NCBI RefSeq assembly: GCF_011398155.1
Contig: NZ_AP021888.1
Location: 1,037,501 to 1,101,500, forward strand
From: Thiosulfativibrio zosterae
GTDB taxonomy: Bacteria > Pseudomonadota > Gammaproteobacteria > Thiomicrospirales > Thiomicrospiraceae
DNA: 64,000 nucleotides
Direction of reading: 5' to 3'
Shown here: in pieces, positions 52,640 to 62,198 of the stretch
How positions within the stretch are numbered: the stretch's first letter is position 1
Layout of the letters: the number at the start of each line of letters is the position of its first letter
Made by a program: the position numbers and the translations under genes
Notes under the pieces: generated by a model
Databases searched by the model: none
Seen by the model: the letters and a program-made list of their open reading frames with translations, nothing else
Told to the model about the DNA's origin: nothing

Positions 52640-53996
52640 ATAGAATAATGATGGTGGCGAGGCCTAAAAATACAAAGAATCCTAGCGAGTCCGTGACGGT
52701 GGTTAACATGAGTCCGGCGGCGAGTGCAGGGTCAATTTTCATGCGATGCAGTCCTATGGGGATTAAAGCCCCAGCAAGCGCCGCAGCGATGAGGTTAATA
52801 AGCATAGCACCGGCAAAAATTAAGCCCAGCGTCCAATCTTGAAAAACTAAGAATACACCCGCAAAGGACATAATTGCCCAAACCAAACCGTTCAGTAAAC
52901 CAACCGTGGCTTCTTTAAGGATTAACAGTTTAGAGTTGGCCTGACTGAGTTTTTGCGTTGAAATGGCACGAATGACGATGGTAGCCGTTTGGGTTCCGGC
53001 AATGCCGCCCATGCTGGCGATGATTGGCATTAACACCGCTAGAGCAACAATTTTTTCAATGGAAGCATCAAACAAGCCGATAACAAAAGAGGCGAATATG
53101 GCGGTCAGTAAATTAATGCCTAACCAAAAAGTACGGCGTTTGGCGGCGCGAGAAGGTGGCGAGAATAAGTCTTCTTCCTCATCTAAACCGGCACTGGCCA
53201 TTTGATTGTGTTCTGCTTGGTCACGAATAATATCAACGACATCATCAATCGTGATACGACCTAACACGAAGTTTTTATCGTCCACAACGGTGGCGGCAAT
53301 CAGGTCATATTTTTCAAAAATATGCGCTACCTCTTTAGCGGGCGTCATGCCGTGAATGGCGGCTTTGTGACGATCTACTAAGGCTGAAACAAGGGTGTCT
53401 TCATCATGGGTCAGTAGGTCATTGAGTTTGAGCGTACCCACATAGCGCCCATCTCTGTCGCGTACAATTAAATCCACCAAAGAATCAGGCAGTTCCCCTA
53501 TTTTGCGTAACAAACGCATTACCACCTCAAGAGTAACTTCCTCACGCACGGCAATAAAATCGGTGGACATCATGCCGCCGGCGGTGTTTTCTGGATAAGT
53601 TAAGGCGATTTCAACGGCAAATCTATCTTCATCCGATAAGGCATTGAGCAGTGTTTTTTGTTCGGTTTCTGGGAGAGATTGCGCAATATCCACAATGTCA
53701 TCAGTCTGTAAGTGCCCAACGACCTCTAAAATTTCATGTTGTTCCAGTTGGTCAAGCAAACTGCTGCGCACTTGATCATTAGTGTGTGCCAGTATTTCGC
53801 CCTGAAATTTAGGGTCTATCTGCTGCCATAGCGCATTTCTTTGGGCAGGGGGAGTTGCCTCAAGAATTTCAGAGATTTCTTCTGGCACAAGGCGTGACAA
53901 TAAGCTTGCCACTGCAAGCAGATTATTATTGTTAATGGCGTCTAACAATTGTTCAGTCAGTAGGCCGGTATCATTTGGATGGTGTCTGGTGACCAT
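52638..53996 (-). CDS. mgtE: Magnesium transporter MgtE
   Basis: 452 residues from ATG 53996; the TTG at 54008 is less likely. N-terminal superhelical domain, two CBS domains (MSTDFIAVREEVTLEVVM; MTPAKEVAHIFEKYDLIAATVVDD), then five membrane segments with MPIIASMGGIAGTQTATIVIRAI. It takes up Mg2+ through a channel gated by Mg2+ binding at the cytosolic domains. Confidence 0.94.
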   Translation of the reverse strand: MVTRHHPNDTGLLTEQLLDAINNNNLLAVASLLSRLVPEEISEILEATPPAQRNALWQQIDPKFQGEILAHTNDQVRSSLLDQLEQHEILEVVGHLQTDDIVDIAQSLPETEQKTLLNALSDEDRFAVEIALTYPENTAGGMMSTDFIAVREEVTLEVVMRLLRKIGELPDSLVDLIVRDRDGRYVGTLKLNDLLTHDEDTLVSALVDRHKAAIHGMTPAKEVAHIFEKYDLIAATVVDDKNFVLGRITIDDVVDIIRDQAEHNQMASAGLDEEEDLFSPPSRAAKRRTFWLGINLLTAIFASFVIGLFDASIEKIVALAVLMPIIASMGGIAGTQTATIVIRAISTQKLSQANSKLLILKEATVGLLNGLVWAIMSFAGVFLVFQDWTLGLIFAGAMLINLIAAALAGALIPIGLHRMKIDPALAAGLMLTTVTDSLGFFVFLGLATIIIL

Positions 53997-54071
53997 AACA
54001 AGTCTCAAAAAAAGTTTTGTTTAATTCTATCAAGACTGGCTGTTAAAGTGCTTTTTATCTGTGTTTTAAAA

Positions 54072-54101
54072 ACAAAAAAGCCCAAATTAATGGGCTTTTT
54101 G
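54072..54101 (-). terminator. Terminator after hpf
   Basis: AAAAAGCCCA (54075-54084) and TGGGCTTTTT (54091-54100) form a symmetrical stem. On the minus strand T-rich sequence follows; it can work in both directions. Confidence 0.8.
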
Positions 54102-54128
54102 CTAGCGTTGTGAATCTTTTATGAAAGA

Positions 54129-54461
54129 TTAAGCATCTACAGTGTGTAAGCTACGCGCGCCACCTGATTTTTGGTTGTGGCTAGAAATTTTTTCTTTGTG
54201 TTTGATGATTTGACGATCCAATTTGTCTAATAAACCATCAATGGATGCATACATATCTTCACTGCTATGCTGTGCAAATAAATCTCCACCAGAAACATGA
54301 ACAGTTGCTTCAGCTTTTTGATCTTGTTTTTCAACTGTCAAGATGACATGAATATTGGTGACATGGTCAAAGTGACGCGTTAATTTGTCCATTTTTTCGT
54401 TAACATAATCTCTTAGCGCATCGGTAATATCAATGTGGTGACCAGTAATGTTGATTTGCAT
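54129..54461 (-). CDS. hpf: Ribosome hibernation-promoting factor (short HPF)
   Basis: 110 residues. MQINITGHHIDITDALRDYV, RHFDHVTNIHVILTVEKQDQKAEATVHV and DMYASIDGLLDKLDRQIIKHKEK are typical. It binds the 30S subunit and favours 100S dimers in resting cells. It has its own promoter at 54550-54577. In most gammaproteobacteria rpoN lies between lptB and hpf; it is missing here. Confidence 0.93.
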   Translation of the reverse strand: MQINITGHHIDITDALRDYVNEKMDKLTRHFDHVTNIHVILTVEKQDQKAEATVHVSGGDLFAQHSSEDMYASIDGLLDKLDRQIIKHKEKISSHNQKSGGARSLHTVDA

Positions 54462-54549
54462 AATATCGCTCCTTTATATTTATATTTGCGATGGAGGAGA
54501 AGTGCTTTAACTTTATGCTCTTGTAACTCACTTCTTAACTTTCGATTTC

Positions 54550-54577
54550 AGTATAGCACAGTTTGATGGGCTTACAA
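54550..54577 (-). promoter_or_regulatory. hpf promoter
   Basis: On the minus strand TTGTAA (54577-54572), 16 bp, then TGCTATACT with TATACT at 54555-54550: an extended -10 promoter about 90 bp before hpf. The rest of the 225-bp gap up to 54686 shows no gene. Confidence 0.65.
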
Positions 54578-54686
54578 CTGCCTGGCAACAAAATTTGAAG
54601 CAACAAATATGAGCATAAGCTGGATGAAAAATGCTGAAAAGATGACAAGAAATTTTGGTTGAAATAGTCAGTGATTGTTGCCAATG

Positions 54687-55409
54687 TTAGGCAAAGTTTT
54701 CACCTAAATAAACGCGTTTAACTTCTTGATTTTGTAAGACCTCGGCGGGTGTGCCTGAGGCTAAAATGGTACCGGCATTCAAAATATAGGCTTGGTCACA
54801 AACGCCCAATGTTTCACGCACATTATGGTCAGTAATGAGAACCCCAATATTTTTGGCTTTCAAATGAAGGATGATATTTTGAATATCTTTAACAGAAATA
54901 GGGTCTACGCCCGCAAAGGGTTCGTCCAATAAGATAAACTGTGGCTCCATGGCTAAGGCGCGTGCAATTTCAACACGGCGTCTTTCACCACCGGATAAGG
55001 CTTGTCCAAGCTGTTCAGTAATATGCCCAATTTGTAGGTCGTCAATAAGATGGTTATAGATGCTGAGGCGTTGTTCGGCATTGAGTTCTGGACGCATTTC
55101 TAAAATGGCCATGATATTTTGGGTAACCGTCAGTTTTCTAAAAACAGAGGCTTCTTGTGGGAGATAACCAATACCCATTTGCGCTCTTTCATGAATGGCC
55201 AACTGGGTGATTTCTTGGTCGTCTAAATAGATATGACCTGCATCAGCGGCAACCAGTCCTGTCATCATATAAAAAGTGGTGGTTTTACCGGCACCATTAG
55301 GCCCGAGCAAGCCAACCACTTGTCCGCTGAAGACATCTAAGTCAACAGAGGTGACAACGGTTCTTTTTTTATAACTTTTGGCAAGGCCTTGGGCGTAAAA
55401 GTGTGCCAT
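54687..55409 (-). CDS. lptB: LPS export ABC ATPase LptB
   Basis: 240 residues. Walker [10 protein letters not shown], signature [16 protein letters not shown], Walker [15 protein letters not shown]-loop DHNVRET. It powers lipopolysaccharide transport with LptFG. It starts right after the lptA stop. Confidence 0.96.
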   Translation of the reverse strand: MAHFYAQGLAKSYKKRTVVTSVDLDVFSGQVVGLLGPNGAGKTTTFYMMTGLVAADAGHIYLDDQEITQLAIHERAQMGIGYLPQEASVFRKLTVTQNIMAILEMRPELNAEQRLSIYNHLIDDLQIGHITEQLGQALSGGERRRVEIARALAMEPQFILLDEPFAGVDPISVKDIQNIILHLKAKNIGVLITDHNVRETLGVCDQAYILNAGTILASGTPAEVLQNQEVKRVYLGENFA

Positions 55410-55991
55410 TTAAGGTTGCTCTGGTGTTGGTGTTGATGGGGTTTCTGCGGGCGTTTGAGGTGTAAAAATCACCTTAATACGCTGATCCGCTTCTCCTGAA
55501 CCTTTAGCACGGAGTGTTTTTTGAGTGAGGTCATAAAAAATCTCTGGACCTTGTATCGAGTTTTCACCTTCTTGTTCAACTAAGGCATCCCCCTGAAACA
55601 AAAGGGTTTTGAGTTTGGCGTTATAGGTGATTTGTTCTGCGTGCCCCGTTAGCCATTTTTGTTGTTCGAGTGAATAGCGTTTAAAGGTTGCGGGTTTGCC
55701 AGTGGCAACGGCACTTTCTAAAACTGACAGCGGGTGTTCGATACTGACTTGGTCGCCAGTAATTTTGGTCGTGCCTTGGGTTATGACAACATCCCCAATA
55801 TAGATACTTTTACCCAATTTTTCTGCCGCATCTAAACGGTTTGCAATCACTTCAACCGGTTGTTCTTCATCCGGTTTAGTGGTTTCAGAGGAAGATTCTG
55901 CCCAAACTAGACCGCTGGCGGAAAACAGCATGGATAATATCATTGCCTGTAAAATGCGTGTTTTAGATGTTAAAGCAAGGGTGTATTTCAT
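55410..55991 (-). CDS. lptA: LPS-binding periplasmic bridge protein LptA
   Basis: 193 residues. Signal peptide ending SGLVWA-ES, then the OstA-like beta-jellyroll (VIANRLDAAEKLGKSIYIGDVVITQGTTKITGDQV). The tail is Pro/Thr rich. Forms the periplasmic bridge for LPS between LptC and LptD. Confidence 0.9.
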   Translation of the reverse strand: MKYTLALTSKTRILQAMILSMLFSASGLVWAESSSETTKPDEEQPVEVIANRLDAAEKLGKSIYIGDVVITQGTTKITGDQVSIEHPLSVLESAVATGKPATFKRYSLEQQKWLTGHAEQITYNAKLKTLLFQGDALVEQEGENSIQGPEIFYDLTQKTLRAKGSGEADQRIKVIFTPQTPAETPSTPTPEQP

Positions 55992-55994
55992 GGT

Positions 55995-56561
55995 TTAGTC
56001 TTTTGTTGGGCTAAAAATTGTCGTCACTTTAGAGGCAAATTGGTAATGCCCCTCTTCTAAGTTGCCTTGAAAACCCTTGCCTGAAATGCGAGTTTTTGGA
56101 TCAGTTAATACCACTTCAAGCGGGCTTTCTAATTGTTGAGTGTCGCTATTATAGGTAATCTGCTGAGTTTTTAAGGTTTTATTTGTTTGGTTGAGACTTT
56201 GGGATTGCATCAACACATTACCCTCAAACAGAATTTGCGTTTCATTGGTTGAGGTTGCAAATTGACTTTGAATGGTTGTTGTTTTGTCTGTTGACACTTG
56301 AATGATTCGAGGTTCGGTAAATTTAGCGACTTTTTGGGTCTCTTGATAGTAAATAGCTTTGGCGTTGATGATATTTTGCTGATTGGGTTTTTGAGCATCT
56401 AATGCCCAAGTCGTGGAGTCAAAAATTTGCCAGCTATAAGTCTCTAGGGGTTTAGGCGTGACTGCTGGCGCTTGGGTTGTGTAAGACATTTGTTGTGTCG
56501 CCAAAACAAACATTAGCAGCGATAATAGGATAAACAATAACCAGCTCAGTTTTTTGGACAT
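55995..56561 (-). CDS. lptC: LPS transport protein LptC
   Basis: 188 residues with one N-terminal membrane anchor (LSWLLFILLSLLMFVLAT) and a beta-jellyroll periplasmic domain (INAKAIYYQETQKV, LFEGNVLMQSQS). Receives LPS from LptBFG. Gap of 3 bp to lptA. Confidence 0.9.
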   Translation of the reverse strand: MSKKLSWLLFILLSLLMFVLATQQMSYTTQAPAVTPKPLETYSWQIFDSTTWALDAQKPNQQNIINAKAIYYQETQKVAKFTEPRIIQVSTDKTTTIQSQFATSTNETQILFEGNVLMQSQSLNQTNKTLKTQQITYNSDTQQLESPLEVVLTDPKTRISGKGFQGNLEEGHYQFASKVTTIFSPTKD

Positions 56562-56583
56562 GGTGTCTTCCTATAATTGCAGA

Positions 56584-57126
56584 CTAAGCATCTCTTAAAT
56601 AGAAGTCCATATGCGTTTGCCAAGCATCTTGCGATTTCATAATGATTTCGCACACTTCTCTTACACAGCCTTGACCGCCTTTGAATTGCGAAATGTAATC
56701 CACGCGAGATTTAACTTCTTGGTCGCCATCGGCAGGCGTTACTGATAAACCAACGCGTTTAAGAATGGGTAAATCTAAAATGTCATCACCCACATAAGCA
56801 ACTTCAGACATTCTAAGCGACAGTTTTTCAACCAGCTCTAAAAAGGTCGGTAGTTTGTCAGGTACGCCTTGGTATAAATGTTTTACTTTCAAGTCGCGCA
56901 TACGGTTTTCAACCAGTTGAGATTTGCGCCCAGTAATGATGCCTATGTCTATTCCTGATTTTTGTAGCATGACCATACCATGACCGTCACGGGTGTAAAA
57001 AGCTTTATATTCTTGACCATCGTCACCGTAAATTAAACGATTGTCCGTCATGACACCATCAACATCTAACAGTAATAATTTGATTTTTTTGGCTTTTAAA
57101 GTCAGTGCGTTGGAGACAGTGGTCAT
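56584..57126 (-). CDS. kdsC: 3-deoxy-D-manno-octulosonate 8-phosphate phosphatase
   Basis: 180 residues of HAD type C0: LLLLDVDGVMTDNRLIY with the nucleophilic Asp, IITGRKSQLVENR, and VAYVGDDILDLPILKRVGLSVTPADG. It makes KDO for LPS inner core. kdsD, normally just upstream, is not here. Confidence 0.93.
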   Translation of the reverse strand: MTTVSNALTLKAKKIKLLLLDVDGVMTDNRLIYGDDGQEYKAFYTRDGHGMVMLQKSGIDIGIITGRKSQLVENRMRDLKVKHLYQGVPDKLPTFLELVEKLSLRMSEVAYVGDDILDLPILKRVGLSVTPADGDQEVKSRVDYISQFKGGQGCVREVCEIIMKSQDAWQTHMDFYLRDA

Positions 57127-57146
57127 GGTGTTACCTCAAAGTTTGT

Positions 57147-58133
57147 TTAAGCAATCATTCGGAAATAAATTAACACGAGATAAGCAATAAAGCTACCTAA
57201 GAGTAAAAACCCTTCAAGCTTGGTAATCATGGCATTCCCTTTACGGGGCAAGGCAACCAATAACATTAAAAGCGTTAAGGTGAGCATAATAGGATAATCA
57301 ATCAACAGCGTGTTGGCCTCAATGATTGAAGGCGCAATCAATGCGGGCATTGCCATTACCGCTAAAAGGTTAAATAGGTTAGAACCTAAAATGTTCCCAA
57401 TCATCAAATCAGCCTCATTTTTGCGGGCAGCGCTGATAGCGGCTGCCAGTTCTGGTAGGCTGGTGCCAACGGCTACGATGGTTAAACCGATAATCATGTC
57501 AGGTACTTCAAAGAAATGAGCAATTTCAACTGCGCCCCAAACCATTAATTTTGCACTACCAATCAAAATGGCTAAACCGATACCCAACAGAACCAATGCC
57601 TTGTTAAGGGACATTTTGGGTAGGTCTTCAATTTCATGAAGCGTTTCTTCGGCTAATGGGTCTTTAGGGTCAATGTTTTTGTTGATTTTGATCATCCAAA
57701 TCATGACTGCAAAAAACATGGCCAGCAAAATAAACCCGTCAGTTACATCTAAGTCTTTGTCTAATAATAAAATTAAACCAATTAAAGAAACGCCTAGTAA
57801 AACTGGAAACTCACGCTTGAGTAGAGATGATTTAATGGCAATGGGCGCAATAATGGCTGTGATGCCCAATACCAAACCGATATTCGCAATATTGGATCCG
57901 ATAACATTTCCTATAGCTAATCCAGGGTTGCCTTCTACTGAGGCTAGAACAGAAACAATGACTTCGGGAAGTGAAGTACCAAAGCCTAATACGACAACGC
58001 CGATGATGAGAGGTGAGATTTTTAAGTGTAAAGAAGTGCTTGCTGCGCCATCGATAAAGATGTCTGAGCTCCAAACCAATAGAACTAATCCAATAATTAA
58101 ACCCAGCGTTGGTAATATAAGCGTTTCTATCAT
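57147..58133 (-). CDS. yrbG: Calcium/sodium antiporter, YrbG family
   Basis: 328 residues, ten hydrophobic segments in two repeats. Alpha repeats VLGFGTSLPEVIVSVLAS with GNVIGSNIANIGLVLG, and VAVGTSLPELAAAISAARKNE with GNILGSNLFNLLAV. Exchanges cations in the inner membrane. First gene of the kdsC-lpt operon. Confidence 0.92.
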   Translation of the reverse strand: MIETLILPTLGLIIGLVLLVWSSDIFIDGAASTSLHLKISPLIIGVVVLGFGTSLPEVIVSVLASVEGNPGLAIGNVIGSNIANIGLVLGITAIIAPIAIKSSLLKREFPVLLGVSLIGLILLLDKDLDVTDGFILLAMFFAVMIWMIKINKNIDPKDPLAEETLHEIEDLPKMSLNKALVLLGIGLAILIGSAKLMVWGAVEIAHFFEVPDMIIGLTIVAVGTSLPELAAAISAARKNEADLMIGNILGSNLFNLLAVMAMPALIAPSIIEANTLLIDYPIMLTLTLLMLLVALPRKGNAMITKLEGFLLLGSFIAYLVLIYFRMIA

Positions 58134-58267
58134 TTAATAATCTTTGTTTTTTTGTTTCAAAGATTACTATTATAAATGGCAAGGCCTTTAAAATAAATAT
58201 TATTTATGACTAGGGGTGTATTTAAGTGAATATTTTGGGCTAAAAATCATTAAAAAGGTGAAGTGTT

Positions 58268-58894
58268 TTGGAAAATTTAACCGTTGGCAGTTTTGGTTGG
58301 GATAGAGCGGAATGGCAAGAAATTTTCTATCCTGAAGACTTACCCTCTGAATGGTGTTTGGATTTTTACAGCAATGAGTTTCATTGTGTATTAATACCGC
58401 AAACCGAATGGTTAGCTTGGTCTGACGAAGAATTTGAGAGTGTTCTTGAGTCGATAGAAGGGCAAACTTTTGCTTTGTATTTTGCGGTTCAAACCGCATT
58501 AGATGCCTCTCAACAAAAGCAGTTGTTAAGATGTCATCAAAAATTTTATCAGTATGAAAAGGGTGTGGTGTTTTGGCAAGAAGCATTCAGACTTCCGTCA
58601 GGATGTGAGGATTTTTCTCAAACGCTGTTGCAGAAACTTGATGATAACCATAAAACTGAAGAATTCGAATGGTCTTGGACTTTTGACGGCTGGCGTTTAT
58701 CTGGCATTCCTTTAGGGCTGGTTTTTAAAATACCCAGCGATGGCAAAGAACAAGCCAAAATGATTAAGTCGTTTGTTGAGAGTTTGCCAAAAGATCAAGT
58801 GGGTGCGCCATTTATCTTAGGCGACTTGAATACTCCCCTTGAAATTCAGGATTTGCGTGCGATTAAAACAATTGCCGAGTTATTGGGTTATTAG
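58268..58894 (+). CDS. DUF72-like protein
   Basis: 208 residues from a TTG with AGGTGA upstream. The start VGSFGWDRAEWQEIFYPEDL, followed by EWCLDFYSNEFHCVLIP, recalls the beginning of DUF72 (YecE) TIM-barrel proteins but is shorter and diverged. Function unknown. It is inserted between yrbG and the mla genes, which adjoin directly in many relatives. Confidence 0.6.
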   Translation: MENLTVGSFGWDRAEWQEIFYPEDLPSEWCLDFYSNEFHCVLIPQTEWLAWSDEEFESVLESIEGQTFALYFAVQTALDASQQKQLLRCHQKFYQYEKGVVFWQEAFRLPSGCEDFSQTLLQKLDDNHKTEEFEWSWTFDGWRLSGIPLGLVFKIPSDGKEQAKMIKSFVESLPKDQVGAPFILGDLNTPLEIQDLRAIKTIAELLGY

Positions 58895-58959
58895 GGGTAT
58901 TCTGATGAACGCTATAATTAAAATCTTTAATTCTGTTTTTAAACCGCTAAAATGGCTCT

Positions 58960-58985
58960 AAAAATAACCAGGCCTGGTTATTTTT
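58960..58985 (+). terminator. Terminator-like hairpin formed by the ACCAGGCCTGGT palindrome
   Basis: AAAAATAACCAGG (58960-58972) and CCTGGTTATTTTT (58973-58985) form a perfect 26-bp palindrome with the dispersed motif at its centre (58967-58978). It lies 22 bp before the mlaF start, so it ends the DUF72-like transcript or lies in the mla leader. Confidence 0.7.
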
Positions 58986-59007
58986 AAGTCTAATTTTTGA
59001 GAAAAAT

Positions 59008-59868
59008 ATGCAGGAAACTACAACGCATACAATGCATCATTCTGAACAAGGTTCCAACGAATCTGGCATGGTGCCGTTAATTGAAATTAAAAATTTGGTC
59101 TTCAGTCGTGGCAATCGTAAGATTTTTGATGGCGTCAATTTGGTGATTCCACAAGGAAAAGTGACGGCAATCATGGGCCCGAGTGGCACAGGCAAGACCA
59201 CCTTGTTAAAGTTAATCGCTGGACAACTTAAACCTGACTCGGGTGAGATTTGGGTGAAAGGACAAAATGTTCATAAGTTGCGCCGCACCAAACTTTACGA
59301 GTTGCGCAGTAAGATGGGTATGCTCTTTCAAAGTGGCGCGTTACTCACCGATTTAAATGTTTTTGATAATGTGGCTTTTCCAATTAGAGAACATTCAAAT
59401 CTCCCCGAAGAAATTATTAAACCGTTGGTGCTGATGAAACTGCAGTCGGTTGGCTTAAGAGGTGCGCAACATTTGATGCCTTCGGAGTTGTCCGGTGGAA
59501 TGTCGCGCCGAGTGGCCTTGGCTCGTGGTATTGCCCTAGATCCTGAAATGATTTTTTACGATGAGCCTTTTGTTGGGCAAGACCCGATTACCATGGGTGT
59601 GTTGGTTCAGCTGATTCGTAAACTTAACGACAGTTTAGATTTAACCAGCGTGGTGGTTTCGCATGATGTGGATGAGGTTTTATCCATTGCTGACTACGCC
59701 TGTGTATTGTCTGAAGGACGCATTGTTGCCGAAGGCACGCCAGAGTCTTTAATTGAATCTTCTAATGAAGCCGCTGCTTATGTCGAACAGTTTTTACAAG
59801 GAAAACCTGACGGTCCAGTGCCTTATCATTTTCCGGTTAAATCGTATCTAGAGGACTTAACACCATGA
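59008..59868 (+). CDS. mlaF: Phospholipid transport ABC ATPase MlaF
   Basis: 286 residues with a His/Gln/Glu-rich N-terminal tail of about 20 residues (start at the second Met, 59068, is possible). Walker A GPSGTGKTT, signature LSGGMSRRVALARGIAL, Walker B IFYDEPFVGQDP. Drives retrograde phospholipid transport that keeps outer-membrane asymmetry. Overlaps mlaE by 4 bp. Confidence 0.94.
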   Translation: MQETTTHTMHHSEQGSNESGMVPLIEIKNLVFSRGNRKIFDGVNLVIPQGKVTAIMGPSGTGKTTLLKLIAGQLKPDSGEIWVKGQNVHKLRRTKLYELRSKMGMLFQSGALLTDLNVFDNVAFPIREHSNLPEEIIKPLVLMKLQSVGLRGAQHLMPSELSGGMSRRVALARGIALDPEMIFYDEPFVGQDPITMGVLVQLIRKLNDSLDLTSVVVSHDVDEVLSIADYACVLSEGRIVAEGTPESLIESSNEAAAYVEQFLQGKPDGPVPYHFPVKSYLEDLTP

Positions 59869-60680
59869 GTTCAACCCCAAAAACAAATCAAGTCAGTTCG
59901 GGCTGGGTGAATGGTCTGGCTTATTTAGGTTCAGGTTTTATTGGTTTTTTATCAAGTTTAGGGCGCGCAGCTATTTTTATTTTGTCTTTGCTGCCAGCCA
60001 TGCCCAGTGCACTTTGGCGTTTTGAGCTACTGATTAAACAAGTCTATTTTGCCGGTGTTTTATCTTTGCCGATTATCTTAACGGCAGGCCTATTCGTGGG
60101 CATGGTACTCACCCTGCAAGGTTACAATGTTTTGGTTGATTATAACTCTGCCGAAGCGGTAGGTGCTATGACGGCGCTTTCCTTGTTACGCGAGTTAGGG
60201 CCCGTGGTTGCGGCATTATTATTTGCGGGTCGCGCAGGTTCAGCCATGACTGCCGAAATTGGTTTAATGAAATCGACCGAGCAATTATCAGCCTTAGAAA
60301 TGATGGCAGTCGACCCCAATAAATTTGTATTTGCGCCAAGATTTTTAGCCACAGTCATTGCCTTACCTTTGTTGTCGTTACTGTTCATCGCAATGGGGAT
60401 TTTAGGTGGATATTTAGTCGGTGTTGGCTGGTTAGGGGTTGATGAAGGCGCTTTTTGGTCGCAAATGACCAGTCATGTTGATTGGCAAGAAGATGCGGTC
60501 AATGGCATTATTAAGTCGATTGCCTTTGCATTTTTAGTGGCAATTATTGCGTTATATCAAGGCTATGATGCTATGCCCACTTCGGAAGGGGTGAGTGGTG
60601 CAACAACCAGAACCGTGGTTCATGCCTCGTTGGGTGTTTTGGGATTAGACTTTATCCTAACCGCCCTAATGTTTAACTAG
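59865..60680 (+). CDS. mlaE: Phospholipid transport permease MlaE
   Basis: 271 residues, five to six membrane segments. VGMVLTLQGYNVLVDYNSAEAVG, RELGPVVAALLFAGRAGSAMTAEIG and EQLSALEMMAVDP are family hallmarks. Confidence 0.95.
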   Translation: MSSTPKTNQVSSGWVNGLAYLGSGFIGFLSSLGRAAIFILSLLPAMPSALWRFELLIKQVYFAGVLSLPIILTAGLFVGMVLTLQGYNVLVDYNSAEAVGAMTALSLLRELGPVVAALLFAGRAGSAMTAEIGLMKSTEQLSALEMMAVDPNKFVFAPRFLATVIALPLLSLLFIAMGILGGYLVGVGWLGVDEGAFWSQMTSHVDWQEDAVNGIIKSIAFAFLVAIIALYQGYDAMPTSEGVSGATTRTVVHASLGVLGLDFILTALMFN

Positions 60681-60719
60681 TTTTATTTAATTTTGAATTA
60701 TTGAATCAGGAATTTGTGT

Positions 60720-61193
60720 ATGAGTCGTCAAAAGATAGTTGAGGTTTGGGTTGGGGCATTTGTGTTGATGTCACTGATTGCATTATCGGTTATTGCCTTT
60801 AAAGTCAGTAATTATCAAGGTTTACAAGAACGTGCAACCTACGAAATCAGCGGGCTTTTTAGTAACATTGGCGGTCTAAAGGTCAGAGCCCCCGTGAAGA
60901 TTAGCGGTGTGGTGGTTGGGCGAATTAAGTCGATTGAAGTCGATGCTAAAACTTATCAGGCCTTGGTCAAAATGGACATTTATCAAGATTTTAATCAGTT
61001 ATCGAGTGACACTTCGGGTGTTATTTTGACCTCTGGGTTGTTGGGCGATCAATATGTAGGATTAGAACCCGGTGGGTCTGATGAGTTATTGAAAAACGGC
61101 GATCGACTAGAACTCACGCAGCCAGCGTTGGTTTTAGAAGAGTTGATTGGTCAATTTTTAACCAAGTTTTCAGGCGACACTTCGAAGCCTTAG
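60720..61193 (+). CDS. mlaD: Phospholipid-binding MCE protein MlaD
   Basis: 157 residues from ATG 60720 with AGGA upstream. One N-terminal membrane anchor and a single MCE domain (YEISGLFSNIGGLKVRAPVKISGVVVG; LTSGLLGDQYVGLEPGG). Hexameric periplasmic ring of the MlaFEDB complex. Confidence 0.94.
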   Translation: MSRQKIVEVWVGAFVLMSLIALSVIAFKVSNYQGLQERATYEISGLFSNIGGLKVRAPVKISGVVVGRIKSIEVDAKTYQALVKMDIYQDFNQLSSDTSGVILTSGLLGDQYVGLEPGGSDELLKNGDRLELTQPALVLEELIGQFLTKFSGDTSKP

Positions 61194-61214
61194 TTTTAAT
61201 TGTTGGAGCAAAAC

Positions 61215-61853
61215 ATGACATTTTTAAAAGTTCAATTGGCGCGTTCTCTCATGGTTTTGGCAATGCTGATGGGATTGATTTCGCAGGCTTATGCCATTAA
61301 TCAATCGAATCCTGAAACCATGGTCAAAGAAGTTTCAGAACAATTACTGAAAGAGTTGGAGTTGCAACGCGCTGAATTAGAAGGGCAGCCGCAAAAAATT
61401 AAGGTCTTTGCCGAACAGTTTGTGTTGCCTTATGTGGATACCCCCAAAATGGCCAGATATGTCATGGGGCGTTACTGGAAAATAGCCAGTGAAAAACAGC
61501 AACAAGCGTTTACAGAAGCCTTTACACAAACGCTGATGCGTTCTTATGCCAGTAGCATTTTAAAGCTCAAAGTCACCAGCGTTGTCGTAAAGCCGATGAT
61601 TGAAGAAAAAGAAGGGCGTGTTCAAGTTCCTTCAGAAGTGACGCAGGCTGATGGGAATGTGACGGGAATTGTTTATCGTGCCTACCTAAACGCGGCTGAA
61701 AATAAGTGGTTTTTATATGATGTGTCGATTGAAGGCATTAGCATGTTGCTGAATTATCGCAAGTCTTATGGTTCTGAGTTAGATAAGGGGGGCATTGACC
61801 AAGTGATCAATGATATGCAAGCCAAAAATAAAGCTTTCTTAGAGGCAGCGTAA
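61215..61853 (+). CDS. mlaC: Periplasmic phospholipid shuttle MlaC
   Basis: 212 residues from ATG 61215. Signal peptide ends ISQAYA-IN. FVLPYVDTPKMARYVMGRYW and YDVSIEGISMLLNYRKSYGSEL are MlaC signatures. Carries phospholipid between MlaA and MlaD. Confidence 0.93.
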   Translation: MTFLKVQLARSLMVLAMLMGLISQAYAINQSNPETMVKEVSEQLLKELELQRAELEGQPQKIKVFAEQFVLPYVDTPKMARYVMGRYWKIASEKQQQAFTEAFTQTLMRSYASSILKLKVTSVVVKPMIEEKEGRVQVPSEVTQADGNVTGIVYRAYLNAAENKWFLYDVSIEGISMLLNYRKSYGSELDKGGIDQVINDMQAKNKAFLEAA

Positions 61854-62198
61854 GTGTTTTTTAAATCCAAAAAAGCAGTTTTAAAGTTTTCAGTCAGTGA
61901 TCAATGTCTTAACTTTGAAGGTCCTGTGAATGCCGATACGGTGAGTCAGTTTGTCAAACAGTGGCAAATTCATATTAAAAAGACACCGGTAGAAGTATTG
62001 AGTGTGGATTGGTCGGCGGTGACAGAAAGTGACTCTACGGGCTTGGCCTTAATGCTATCGATACAGGCAAAGCAAGCGGCGCATTTAAGCTTAAAAAATG
62101 TTCCGCCAAAATTGCTAACCTTATTGCATTTATATGATTTAGAAGAAGTTTTTGAATTGCCTGCGGCAGCACAATTATCTCACGGAGCAGTTTTGTGA
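61854..62198 (+). CDS. mlaB: STAS-domain protein MlaB
   Basis: 114 residues from a GTG directly after the mlaC stop. STAS fold with VDWSAVTESDSTGLALML around the conserved Ser-Thr. Cytosolic subunit needed for MlaF activity. Confidence 0.88.
   Translation: MFFKSKKAVLKFSVSDQCLNFEGPVNADTVSQFVKQWQIHIKKTPVEVLSVDWSAVTESDSTGLALMLSIQAKQAAHLSLKNVPPKLLTLLHLYDLEEVFELPAAAQLSHGAVL

Noticed and set aside
57673-58137. 154-codon plus-strand frame opposite yrbG
   Set aside because: Shadow of a strongly conserved antiporter gene; no family resemblance.
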